Source: Cheiracanthium punctorium
Taxonomy: Eukaryota; Arthropoda; Arachnida; Araneae; Cheiracanthiidae
Length of the DNA stretch: 64,000 nucleotides
Assembly (NCBI GenBank): GCA_038373885.1
Contig: JAWZYV010019608.1
Location: 620,001 to 684,000 of the forward strand
Direction: 5' to 3'
Under the pieces are notes generated by a model. The model was not told the DNA's origin and did not search any database. It was given only the letters and a program-made list of their open reading frames with translations. Within the stretch, counting starts at the first letter, position 1. The number at the start of each line of letters is the position of its first letter. This document shows, piece after piece, positions 54,693 through 63,852 of the stretch. The position numbers were made by a program, and so were the translations under genes.

Positions 54693-55271
54693 CGATCCTT
54701 TTTCAATAGAGTATAGGACCCACCCATCTGAAGGAGTCCAGTAATAATTTGATTGGAACACTTTTAGAAAATCTATTCCTTTAATCATAAAACAGACGTC
54801 GGAAAATTCACACATGCTCTTTTTTGGGGAGGGGGTGGTTCGACATGATTAGAAAGTGAGCGGAAAGATGTCTATTTAAAACAATCTAATCGAATAGAAC
54901 AGGCAATGGGGATGTAAGCTTATTAAATGAAGTATTGGGTAGTGATGTTTCAAAGGAATGGTTACAATGAATAGATTTTTCTTTTCTTTTCTTTATTTTT
55001 TTAATTCTAATTTAACGGTACTGCTAAGTACCATTAGTAAATAAAGGGTTAATGCACTTTCTAATTTTTTTTATATTCACGTTTATCCAATAATAATAAT
55101 TAGTTTATTTCTCTCATGAAATCACTTTTTAAAATCTGTTAACAAGGAGTATCTTCAATAAAGGAGAAATTTCTGACGAGCCCGAACCCAAACATAATCG
55201 TGAATTAGAGAGCCCGAGCTCGGTTCGGGACAGTGCTTTCGGACTTGGGCTGAGCCCGTCTCACTGTAAAC

Positions 55272-55684
55272 CACCGCGATGCCTACAAAACGGGAGGTCC
55301 GTTGAGCATTCATTTAAAACAATGATAATTTAAAGATTTTTCCCGTGAAACAGTATTAGACATACTTTCATTATTTTACAGAGCAGTGAAATGAAATGAA
55401 ATAGTCTGAAATTAGGGTGAAGAAATCTAAACAGCGCACAATAGAAGACTCAAAATGCGTTGTGGTCTCTGAACTCTCAGACCTTCTCCAGGCGAAATGA
55501 GTCCCGACTGGTCTGTCCCGTAAAATCGGTTTGTGTATGAAAAGGGGGGGAAGTTTAGAATTAATGTAATAGGTGGGCTTCGGAACTCAGTATTCATGAG
55601 CTGGGCTGGGTTTTGCATAACATGTAAAAAATCACTCAGATTGAAAAGGTACTGAAGATGAGCTCCGGTCAGCTCCTATGCAAA
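55272..55684. other. non-coding stretch, nothing recognised
   Basis: A short spacer between the nested element and family P copy 6; the 63-codon open frame at 55427-55618 has no motif. Confidence 0.3.
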
Positions 55685-56209
55685 TTAACCCTTTGAGGCG
55701 CAGCCCTTTCCCAATGCTGAAAAAAGGGCAGCCGTTGCCATCCTTGACTTAACTGCCAGCTAGATGGCGGACGATCGAAACGTTCATCGCGTGCCACAGA
55801 GCTAGAGACCCTTTTTTGACGACGACAGCTGGCTGTGACGGCACAGCCGCAGCTGCGTCGAAAAAAGGGTCTCTAGATCTGTGGCACGCGATGAACGTTT
55901 CGATCGTCCGCCATCTTGCTGGTCGTTAAGTCGAGCAGTGGCAACGGCTGCCCTTTTTTCAGCATTGGGCCATCTATCCAGCTGTTCTCGCATTCTTCCA
56001 TTTTTCAGCAGATGTCAGTGCTGTTAAATATAATCGTGACCCATTTTTTTACGGGAAATGGCGTGCTTAAAAAAGTGAAGGATTCTCGTGGAGCTATGTC
56101 ACCCGCAGCTATTTTTAAAGAAATCCAATCTATTCTTCGTGACTGGCAACAGTCAAAACGTCAGAGTTTGGTGTTCCCAGAGCGGGAGCACTGCGCGTTA
56201 AAGGGTTAA
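55685..56209. mobile_element. family P fold-back element, copy 6 (near full-length)
   Basis: TTAA at 55685-55688 and 56206-56209. The left terminus is CCCTTTGAGGCGCAGCCC and the right, read inward, CCCTTTAACGCGCAGTGC. The palindrome arms are about 55709-55838 and 55841-55970 (roughly 130 bp each), meeting at GGCTGTGACGGCACAGCC. The long arm follows to the right end. The subterminal hairpin is nearly intact (GTGTTCCC / GGGAGCAC). With copy 3 this is the best family reference. Confidence 0.9.
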
Positions 56210-58390
56210 AGGGGGGGTGAGGATCCAGAAAATTTCCAAGGGAGGGGCGATAAGCAGCATGAAAGATATCAGAAACGGGTCACTCTTTTTTTTTAAATGT
56301 ATGTTTATTTTTATTTAATCTTGAAGCGCAATCGCTGTGTTGCGGCGGAGCATTCAAAGATTCCGGCAAGGGGCATCGGTCAACGAAGGAAAGCGTTCTT
56401 CTCCGTTGTGTCTCTTCAGTGATGAGAGCTATCAGGTTAAACAGTCAGTTTACATGCGCAAGGAAGGGGAGGCGGAGCTCGGATCCCAACTGCGATCTGG
56501 GGGGAAAATGAGGGGGGGGGGTATCTCGTTTAGGTTTTTATTGTAGTTTGCTACTTCCTTGTACGAAGCAAAGGAGTACCTCAAAAATTGGCTATTATCC
56601 TCTTCGGTCCCGAGGTACTCATATGTGGACCTTTTTCTTTCCATTCTTTTGTAGTTCTGAATGGACGTACATATGCGTCGATGCTTTAATTTTGAATAAA
56701 TGTTGTTAACGCATGTGAATGTGCAAATCCTACACACTGACGCACACATTTTATTTTTGCTTACCGTTATTTTTATCTTGTTTTGCCGTTACACAAAAGA
56801 ATGTTTGAATGCTAGTGTAATTTCTGAAGTCGAATTTGTTAATATTTTTTGCTTATTTGCAAAATTCAAATAGCTGAAAAGAAGTTGTAAGGCATCCTTT
56901 ACCTTTAAAAGCTTCTCATCAATCTTCCTTTATGGATGATAACAATTTCTTATCATTGAAACTGTGATTGAGAATGAAGCCTTTATTCGAAAAATTATTT
57001 TAAAATACGCTTTCTACTTGTCATTTTTAAATGTAATAAGATTTTTCTAAATAATTATGAGATTGCTCTTTAATTTGACATGAGAGATTTTTGTCGGTTC
57101 TGAAGAGGTTAAGATTTTGACTAAGATCACTTCGAAAAGTTTCTACGTCACTTCTCGAACAATATGTGTATTTATGGTATGTATTTCGTACACTTGGGCA
57201 TGTACGAAATTGTTTGAACAATCATGAATCCATTTCGACTTGCTTTCTGGTGACGTACGTCTAGTACTCGCACTTGTATACGTATGCGCGTAGCCCGCAT
57301 AACTCAAAAACTATTACCCGCAGAGTAATAGTTCGTAAGACAGCAGGGTGCAATATCTTTGTTTGCCTTGATTTGCGCATGATGCTCATAAATTCGCGCA
57401 ATAATGCTGCGGACGAAAGTCATAAAACGCACATTTGTTGGGTCGCATTTCCTAAAACTGCACTTTCCTGGCGTTAAACTCTTTTATGCTTCACGCCAAA
57501 AGTGTTTCCCGTCAGCAACGATACACTACACATCTGGACGCTCGTCTGCCATTCCAGCTGCTAGTTGTACAATATGGCTGTTGACACGCTTGCAAAAACA
57601 TCAGTAATACTTTTTTATTCCTTGAATTTTAGACCTTTATTTTTTAACACTAATTTTCTCACGATGTCTTTTCTTTATTAATCGATGATTTTGAACGATT
57701 TTGTAAATGGCTTTTTTCCCCATATTTCGTACCGTTTTTGAGAGAAGAACGCTAACTCCAAATTAAGACGGCAGGTGGCGCTGAAAGCAGTTTATTTGCG
57801 TAGCGCATAGCTACTTTACTGTACTCAGGGATTGTTTTTATGAATGCAGCAGCAGCCGTTTCAAGACGATAGCAAGGGACTTTAATGGGCACGTATAATG
57901 TCTGAATCCTCTATCCTCAAAACTCCAGAGGAAATTGCCTTTCTTCTGTAGAAACTCCTGAATCAAATATGGACACGAGCCGTCCTACGGTCCATGTTCA
58001 CCTTACACACAACACACACACATTTCATCAGAAAGGAGATTCTAAAGAAATACAATTTGAATTGTGGATAGGCTTAAAATTGGATAGTTTCATATTAGAA
58101 ATTAGTTTTTTTTTAAGTCGGCTTTTTCGTAGGGTGCGTGCCAGGCAAAGTTATTTATTATTCGTTTCATATTTTCAATTGCCTCATGGACACAAGCAAC
58201 TTATTCAGTCATCCATTTTCTTCTCCCCATTCTAGAAAAGCCATTTGATCAGCGGTGGCGAAATCGTGGCGCATGCACCGAAATTGGCACATTGGATGAT
58301 TTCAAGTGGCGCATTGCATCTTTGTGTCTACATATTGTTTTGAGACATTTTAAAGATGTTTTAAGTAATTTCGGGCTCAGAAATATTTTA
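56210..58390. other. non-coding stretch, nothing firmly recognised
   Basis: No exon, RNA or complete element. 57240-57600 is more complex and open for 67 codons on the plus strand, but matches no family I know. Confidence 0.35.
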
Positions 58391-58524
58391 TTTTTACTTT
58401 CCGAACATGTAAAATGTAAGGAAAGAATTGTAATCATGAAAAAATTCGACTTCGAGATTTTGGTGTATTAACACCTTTTGAGGCCTTCTGAATTCATTTA
58501 TGCTATTTTTACGAGATGTATGTA

Positions 58525-59006
58525 TGTAATGTATAAAAAGGTAATTTGGGTTTTACTAGTTTGGGTATTGTTCAAGCGGGAACTTTCACTGTAAGTTTTG
58601 CTTTCCTGTCATACTTGCCACGCGCGCTCTGGAGCTATGTTTTATTTATTTTGTTATTTGTCAAACATCAGGCCGTCGATTCTGAGTTCTTTAGATGTAC
58701 ACGTGTCCCCACGCCCTTGTAGCCCCGGATGCGGGTCATGTTGGTAAATGTGTGTGGTTCGATCAGAGATAAGAGAGAGGAGGAGTTGTGTCTTCGCAGA
58801 CCACGTGGTGTGGTAAGCGTAAATACTCCCGCACATCGAAAATCGGGAGACTTCTGCCACTGGAACTGCTTGATGAGTCCACGCTGATTCTTGTACCCGT
58901 CTCCCCTCCCTTCTTCTCATTCTAAATTGTAACTTAAATGTAATGTTCAATAAACCATATTACCTGCCTTAACTCTGAAACTTTACTTGAAATTTCTGAC
59001 GTCTCA
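58525..59006 (+). mobile_element. solo LTR, copy 2 (complete)
   Basis: Begins TGTAATGTATAAAAAGG and ends GACGTCTCA, so it has TG...CA ends. It is flanked by TGTA on both sides (58521-58524 and 59007-59010), although the host tract is TGTA-repetitive, which weakens the TSD. A TATA-like TATAAAA is at 58532-58538 and a poly-A signal AATAAA at 58949-58954. No primer-binding site, gag or pol lies next to it, so it is a solo LTR. If that TATA box is used, U3 is unusually short. Confidence 0.7.
58532..58538 (+). promoter_or_regulatory. TATA-like box in solo LTR copy 2
   Basis: TATAAAA seven bases into the LTR, conserved at 4886-4892 in copy 1. Retroelement LTR promoters usually carry a TATA box, but this position leaves almost no U3 upstream, so its use is uncertain. 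Confidence 0.45.
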
Positions 59007-59045
59007 TGTATGTATGTGTGTTTGTGAGTGAACACGATAGCTCCA

Positions 59046-59836
59046 GATTTTTTTTATAATTTATGATGATACATCGGAGCATTTGTACAATTTGTCACCG
59101 AACCGTCGCTGACTTCCTACCAAATATCCGAAAAATTAATTCTGGAAATCCTGTTCTTTCAGAACAGCCATTTCAATCTCATTCAAACCCCTGCCACAGA
59201 TGAAACCTATTCCAGGCCTCAGTACTTTCCCACGTATCTGTTTGTGGAGTTCTCCATAAGCTCTCTTTGTAGACAATGGCATACATATGTTGAATCTGCA
59301 GAAATAGCTTTCGGGCGAAGTCGGGCAAGTTTTCGATCCCTCCGTTTAGGAAAAGTTATTACCTAGGCATTATCCCGTGCCGTCACAATATTGGGACCCT
59401 CTCCAGCCCGCAACCCCTCAATAAAGTGTTCTCCCAGGTAAATTCATGTCTGAGGGGGAGATCGCACAGCTGTCGGCTGAAATCTTCGCGCAACAGCTGC
59501 GGCCCTTGATCTACAGGCATTGCTGTCACTGACGAAAGCTGGATGTCTGCGATGGGTAGTTTAGATGCGCGTAGAATTCGGCGCTAATTGCCCGCTGCTT
59601 GTTAGCAGACATACCTGTACGACTTTATCTGGAACTCTGACTGATACCGTGACTTTCATAATTTTTTTTTTTTTTTTTTTTGTATAAGCACAAGAGATAT
59701 GGTATTATGAGGATTTTGCTAATTATGCCAGTCCAACTGTATATCGGATGAATGCATTATCTTATCAAGACTAGGTTAATGGCATGTTGAAGAAGACGCA
59801 GAGATGGGCGAGAGTACTCAGATGGGATACTGGACC
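59046..59836. other. stretch of complex, unrecognised sequence
   Basis: From about 59162 a reading frame stays open for 66 codons right after CTGTTCTTTCAG (splice-acceptor-like) and ends with a stop. A GTAAAT donor-like site lies further on at about 59436. No family motif is recognised. It could be an exon of an unknown gene or chance. Confidence 0.3.
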
Positions 59837-60268
59837 TTAGTCCTTTGAGGCGCAACCCTCTCCCAATGCTGAAAAAAAGAACAACCGTTGCCATCGCTCG
59901 ACTTAACTACCAGCAAGATGGCGGACGATCGAAACGTAGATCTGTGGCACGCGATGAACGTTTCGATCGTTCGCCATCTTGCTAGTAGTTAAGTCGAGCG
60001 ATGGCAACGGCTGCCCTTTTTTCAGCATTGGGTAATCTATCCAGCTGTTCTCGCATTCTACCATTTTTCCGCAGATGTCAGTGCTGTTAAAAAGAATCGT
60101 GACCATTTTTTTACGGGAAATGGCGTGCTAAAAAGTAAAGGATTCTCGTGGTGCTATGTTCCGCGTAACTGTTTTTTTTATAGAAATCAACTCTATTCTT
60201 CGTGACTGCACGTGGGGAGGGCTTCGTGACCCCTCCCAGAGCGGGAACACTGCGCTTTAAAGGGTTAA
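59837..60268. mobile_element. family P fold-back element, copy 7
   Basis: The left end TTAG (mutated TTAA) is followed by TCCTTTGAGGCGCAACCC. The right TTAA is at 60265-60268, inward CCCTTTAAAGCGCAGTG. The palindrome arms (about 59865-59938 and 59939-60032) join after the shared GACGATCGAAACG word, where the first arm lacks its inner third. The long arm to the right carries small deletions. Confidence 0.82.
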
Positions 60269-60426
60269 AGGTATGTTGAAGAAGACGCAGCGAAGGATGA
60301 GAGTACTCAAATGGGACACTGGACCTTAATGTGGTTGCAGTGAACAAATCCACTACACTCGAAATGTCGTAGAATCGATCACCACGTGCCTTCGTATGCT
60401 TAAAACCAACTCTCTTGCAATTAGGG

Positions 60427-60556
60427 TACGGTAGAACCTGCTAAAGCGACCCACTAAGTAAAGACAGTGACCACTTTTGTGCAATTTTCTTCACAAATAC
60501 CACACGTTTACGCCTTTGTAAAGCTGAAGGTGGTCACATTAGACAGGTTCCTCTAA
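60427..60556. mobile_element. short pogo-like MITE
   Basis: The left TACGGTAGAACCTGCTAAAG continues CGACC; the right, read inward, is TTAGAGGAACCTGTCTAATG then TGACC. AGAACCTGNNTAA-type inverted termini over about 25 bp resemble pogo-like families. Boundaries approximate. Confidence 0.5.
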
Positions 60557-60581
60557 TTCATTATGATCGTTGGTTTATTTC

Positions 60582-60939
60582 GGGCGCGTTCGAGAATTCA
60601 TCGGTTGTGCACCGGTAACACCGGTGCACGACCAGAGCGTTCGAAAAGGCGGAGCGTGGGGCGGAGCTCTAGAAGTAACCGCGTTCGAAAACGTTTCGGT
60701 CATGTAGCGGTTGTCTGCTCAGCGTGACCAGAGCGCAACCAGAATGACCCTGCTAGCGAGGTGGGTTATTCCGGTTATTATCGTAGTGTTGCCAGCGTTT
60801 ATTTTTGTTTTCTCGGCTTAGAATCCGATGTGGTGAGGATGACCGAAACCGGTTGTCAACCGTGACGTCACTTAACCGGAGAATGACCGCGACCGGTAGC
60901 ACCGGTGCATAACCAACCGGTGAATTCTCGAACGGGCCC
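60582..60939. mobile_element. Harbinger-like MITE rich in ACCGGT palindromes
   Basis: The left GGGCGCGTTCGAGAATTCAT and right, read inward, GGGCCCGTTCGAGAATTCAC continue into CGGTTG, giving about 25 matching bases with two or three differences. Both sides are flanked by TTC (60579-60581 and 60940-60942). GGG-starting TIRs and a 3-bp TSD suggest PIF/Harbinger, though the usual target is TWA. GTGCACCGGT-AAC-ACCGGTGCAC at about 60605-60627 is a perfect 10-bp-arm inverted repeat. ACCGGT words recur at the right end. Confidence 0.75.
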
Positions 60940-61024
60940 TTCGATTTATTCATTCAGCTGAAATTCAGAATGCATTTCATCTTCACAGTTAACAATGAAA
61001 CGTTTAATACAGCACCATTTAATG

Positions 61025-61260
61025 CAGCGGTCCCCAACCTTTCAACACTGTGCCTCCATAACAAAGGATATTTACAATGGGGCCGCATCCCCCCTCACAT
61101 CCCTGAGCGTACATACAGTTTTTTATTCTTGAACAATGAACATTGAGTCGCATTTTCTATAAAATAATGCTGCTAAAAAAGTTTGAAAAACATTTTAAGC
61201 GAAAGTAGATGTTTTGGAGTAAAAGTAAGACGATTTTTTAAAACATGCTTGTTGCGTGAA
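61025..61260. mobile_element. hAT-type MITE, CAGCGGTT family, copy 2 (right end lost)
   Basis: Starts CAGCGGTCCCCAACC and shares TTTTTATTCTTNAACAATGA, then AAGTTTGAA, TTTTAAG and TAGATGTTTTGGAGTAAA with 14938-15235. The right terminal repeat is missing, so no TSD can be checked. Confidence 0.7.
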
Positions 61261-61373
61261 TATTTTCTAAAGGATGCATGAGACATACAGCTTTTCTGTT
61301 TGAATACTCCATAGTACACTGGGTGAAGAAGCATAGTTCATTTTTTCGAGTACTTAACGTCACTGGTTTGTTT

Positions 61374-61680
61374 TTAACCCTTTAACGTGCAGTGTTCCCG
61401 CTCTGGGAACACCAAACTCTGACGTTTTAACTGTAGCCAGTCACGAAGAATAGATTGGATTTCTATAAAAACAGTTGCGGGTGACATAGCTCCGTGAGAA
61501 TCCTTTACATTTTAGCACGTTCTTTCCCGTAAAAAAAATGGTCACGATTATTTTTAACAGCACTGACATCTGCTGAAAAATGGAAGAATGCGAGAACAGC
61601 CGGATAGATTGTCCAATGCTGAAAAAGGGCAGCTTGCTCTTTTTTCAGCATTGGGAAAGGGGTGCGGCTCAAAAGGTTAA
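61374..61680. mobile_element. family P fold-back element, copy 8 (palindrome nearly deleted)
   Basis: TTAA at 61374-61377 and 61677-61680. The left terminus is CCCTTTAACGTGCAGTG, with an intact hairpin GTGTTCCC/GGGAACAC. After the long arm only CCAATGCTGAAAAAGGGC and its inverted partner CTCTTTTTTCAGCATTGGG remain of the fold-back. Confidence 0.85.
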
Positions 61681-61907
61681 AGCTGTTCAAAAGTCAAAGT
61701 AATTAAAAAACTTTGTAAAAAACACACATAAGAAGTAATAGGTAAGAGGAATGTGTGTTTTTTACGAAGTTTTTTAATTACTTTATCGTTTAACACCAGT
61801 ATTTTGAGTGATTTTTCAGCTGTTCAAAAGTCCTCTCTGGTGATCGCTTTTCAAAAGGAACACCTTTAGTGGCTTTGACGGCTGACTTCAATATACCTAA
61901 TGCCTCA

Positions 61908-62052
61908 CCATCGCACATTGGTTATGTCACTGGAAATGGTAGACGGGCGAAGTGTGAAGGTCCCGAGTTCCGGTCCGTCGACCAAACCGTTCGCAGTTTT
62001 CCCTGGTTTTCTCCAAAACTTAACGTAAATACGGGTTCGGACCCCACCTAAT
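61908..62052 (+). mobile_element. tRNA-derived SINE, copy 4
   Basis: On the plus strand GCACATTGGTTATGTCACTG carries the A-box-like region, followed by GGTAGACGGGCGAAGTGTG and GTCCCGAGTTCCGGTCC (B-box-like). The body GTTTTCTCCAAAACTTAACG and AATACGGGTTCGGACCCC matches copy 1 in the opposite orientation. It lies directly left of family P copy 9. Confidence 0.72.
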
Positions 62053-62054
62053 CT

Positions 62055-62614
62055 TTAACCCTTTAACGTGCGATGGATGCACCATAAAAATCACTTTTTC
62101 ATTTCACTGCGAGTTGGAAAAAAAAAAAACTGGTTAAATGGTCCCGACGCTGGGAAAGTGCAGCCGTTGCCATCGATCCATTTAACTACCAAAAACATGA
62201 CGGTCGATCGAATCGCCCATTTTTCAACACAGAGCTAAAGAAGTTTTCTGACACAGCTGGCTGCGCATTCGACTGTTTCAATGAGAACGAAATTGATATA
62301 CGTTATTAAGTAGTACAAAATAGTGCTTTCCATTGTAAGAGTGTGTACCATTTATAGTTCTACAAAAGCACTGAAAGAAATTCCCATGCATTATGATCAA
62401 TGGCAGTTTAACGTCACCAATCCATTTCAAGCGCAATGCAATAGGGTATCTAAACTGCGCGACCGCACAGCCAGCTGTGTGAAAAAACTTTCTTAGTTCT
62501 GTGACGCCAGATAGGCAATTCGATCGACCGTCATGCTAATAGTTAAATGGATCGATGCCAACGGCTGCACTTTTCCAGCCTTGGGAAGTCTATCCAGTTG
62601 GTCTTCTACATTAA
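62055..62614. mobile_element. family P fold-back element, copy 9 (divergent subfamily B)
   Basis: TTAA at 62055-62058 is followed by CCCTTTAACGTGCGATGG. Arms at about 62147-62268 and 62458-62587 are inverted repeats homologous to the main family (CAGCCGTTGCCATCGATCC, then TGACGGTCGATCGAA, then ACACAGCTGGCTG), with many fixed differences. Unlike other copies they are separated by a unique spacer of about 190 bp. The right terminus is missing; the sequence ends at a TTAA (62611-62614) where copy 10 begins. Confidence 0.75.
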
Positions 62615-62968
62615 CCGCTCTGGGAACACCCAACTCTGACGTTTTGACTGTTGCCAGTCACGAAGAATAGATTTGATTTCAGTAAAAATAGTTGCGGGTG
62701 ACATAGATCCACGAGAATCCTTTACTTTTTAGCACGTCATTTTCCCGTAAAAAAAAAAATGTCACGATTCTTTTTAACAGCACTGACATCTGCTGAAAAA
62801 TGGAAGAATGCGAGAACAGCTGGATTGATTGCCCAATGCTGAAAAAAGGGCAGGCGTTGCCATCGCTTGACTTAACTACCAGCAAGATGTTGCTGGTAGT
62901 TAAGTCGAGCGATGGCGACGCCTGCCCCTTTTTCAGCATTGGGAAAGGGAAAGCGCCTCAAAGGGTTC
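62611..62968. mobile_element. family P fold-back element, copy 10 (left tip deleted)
   Basis: It begins TTAACCGCTCTGGGAACACC, lacking about 20 bases of the normal tip. It has the long arm and then a compact palindrome with about 55-bp arms (62831-62886 and 62889-62943). The right end reads GCGCCTCAAAGGG and TTCA (mutated TTAA). Both arms carry GCAGGCGT where other copies have GCAGCCGT. Confidence 0.82.
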
Positions 62969-63057
62969 ATGTGAAAATGGTTGCTCTTCAGGGTGTTAAA
63001 ATACAAAACTGTTTATTTTCGGACAGCGAAACTGTTTGTAATGATGGTACTCCCTGG

Positions 63058-63486
63058 CATAGGCGCACCCACGGAGGGGGCTATGGGGGCTGAAGCCCTC
63101 CCTAAAGGTGGGGAATTAGAAGTGAAAAGTATTGAAAATTGAAAATTGTCACTAATGAGTTAAATGTTTTCTTTTTAAAAATTGTCTTCAAATTTTTTCT
63201 AAAATACTTTTTACCAAAAAAAAATGTTAGTTTTTAAATAAAAACTTACAGTTAGAGCACGCAACACGGTTAAACTTGGTTACAACATCACTGAAAAGAT
63301 CATATAATTATTTGATTCTAAAATGAGTTACACTGCTCGTGGGGTTGTGTTCTACGGGCAAGTCGACTGGCACAGAATATTTTGACGTTATAAGAGAGTG
63401 ATAGCTATAATTGAGGTCACTATAACCGAGTTCAGCAGTATTTGTAGCCCAGTCCCCCCTAAAATAAAATCCTGGGTGCGCCACTG
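63058..63486. mobile_element. hAT-type MITE, GGCGCACCCA family, copy 3
   Basis: Starts CATAGGCGCACCCACGG; the right end, read inward, is CAGTGGCGCACCCAGG. The exact 8-bp TSD is CTCCCTGG (63050-63057 and 63487-63494). Closely related to copy 2 at 49756, including the TTAAATGTTTTCTTTTTAAA region. Confidence 0.94.
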
Positions 63487-63852
63487 CTCCCTGGTAAAAA
63501 TAAAAGTGTCCGAAATAAAAATTGACACCCCCTCAACTTCTTACCCCGAGAGTGTGAAGAAAGAAAACGGGGGAAAGTAGGGTAAGAGATTAATGATTTG
63601 AACAGATGATGCGCAGCTTTCTTTCGCAGCAAGTCCGCTCGCTCGAGTCGTTGATGCTTGTATACACACACTTAAGTAGCGGCGATGACGTGAAGGCATA
63701 CCTAGGTTTGCCACCCGCTATAATTTGTCAAATGTTGATTTTAAAAATAAGACTCGGGGTTTATTCTGTGATTCGCGTACGTACATAGTTGGAAGCACGG
63801 GTTTCGAAATTCTGTACCAGATCTTGAGGAAAGGGCATGGGTTACTGAGCTC
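63487..63852. other. non-coding stretch, nothing recognised
   Basis: No motif in the sequence or its 60-70-codon open frames. Confidence 0.3.

Larger units (their letters stand above)
53235..55263. mobile_element. hAT-type element, GGGCTC-hexamer family, copy 4, heavily nested
   Basis: The left end is TACAGATGAATTCGAGC (consensus TAGAGATGAGTTCGGGC) and the right end is GGGCTGAGCCCGTCTCA, lacking the last few family bases. The 8-bp flank CTGTAAAC is exact on both sides (53227-53234 and 55264-55271), which shows the two distant halves are one insertion. Later arrivals inside are a GGCGTAGCC element (53456-54241), itself holding two MITEs, and family P copy 5 (54374-54692). The family sequence is otherwise about the length of the 515-bp copy. 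Confidence 0.85.
58397..59045 (+). mobile_element. second copy of the unclassified hairpin element, short form, split by a solo LTR
   Basis: It begins ACTTTCCGAACATGTAAAAT then GTAAGGAAAGAATTGTAATC and shares about 130 bp with 50423-50560, including AAATTCGACTTCGAGATTTT. A TATG tract at 58517 is interrupted by the solo LTR (58525-59006) and resumes as TGTATGTATGTGTG. The shared sequence ends near GTGAACACGATAGCTCCAG, so the ~175-bp tandem array is absent here. The first hairpin arm is mutated. Confidence 0.7.

Noticed and set aside
58654..58950. 98-codon minus-strand open frame that is similar to one at 5008-5214
   Set aside because: The similarity is explained by both lying in copies of the same LTR. 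There is no known protein motif and the frame runs opposite to the likely LTR transcript.
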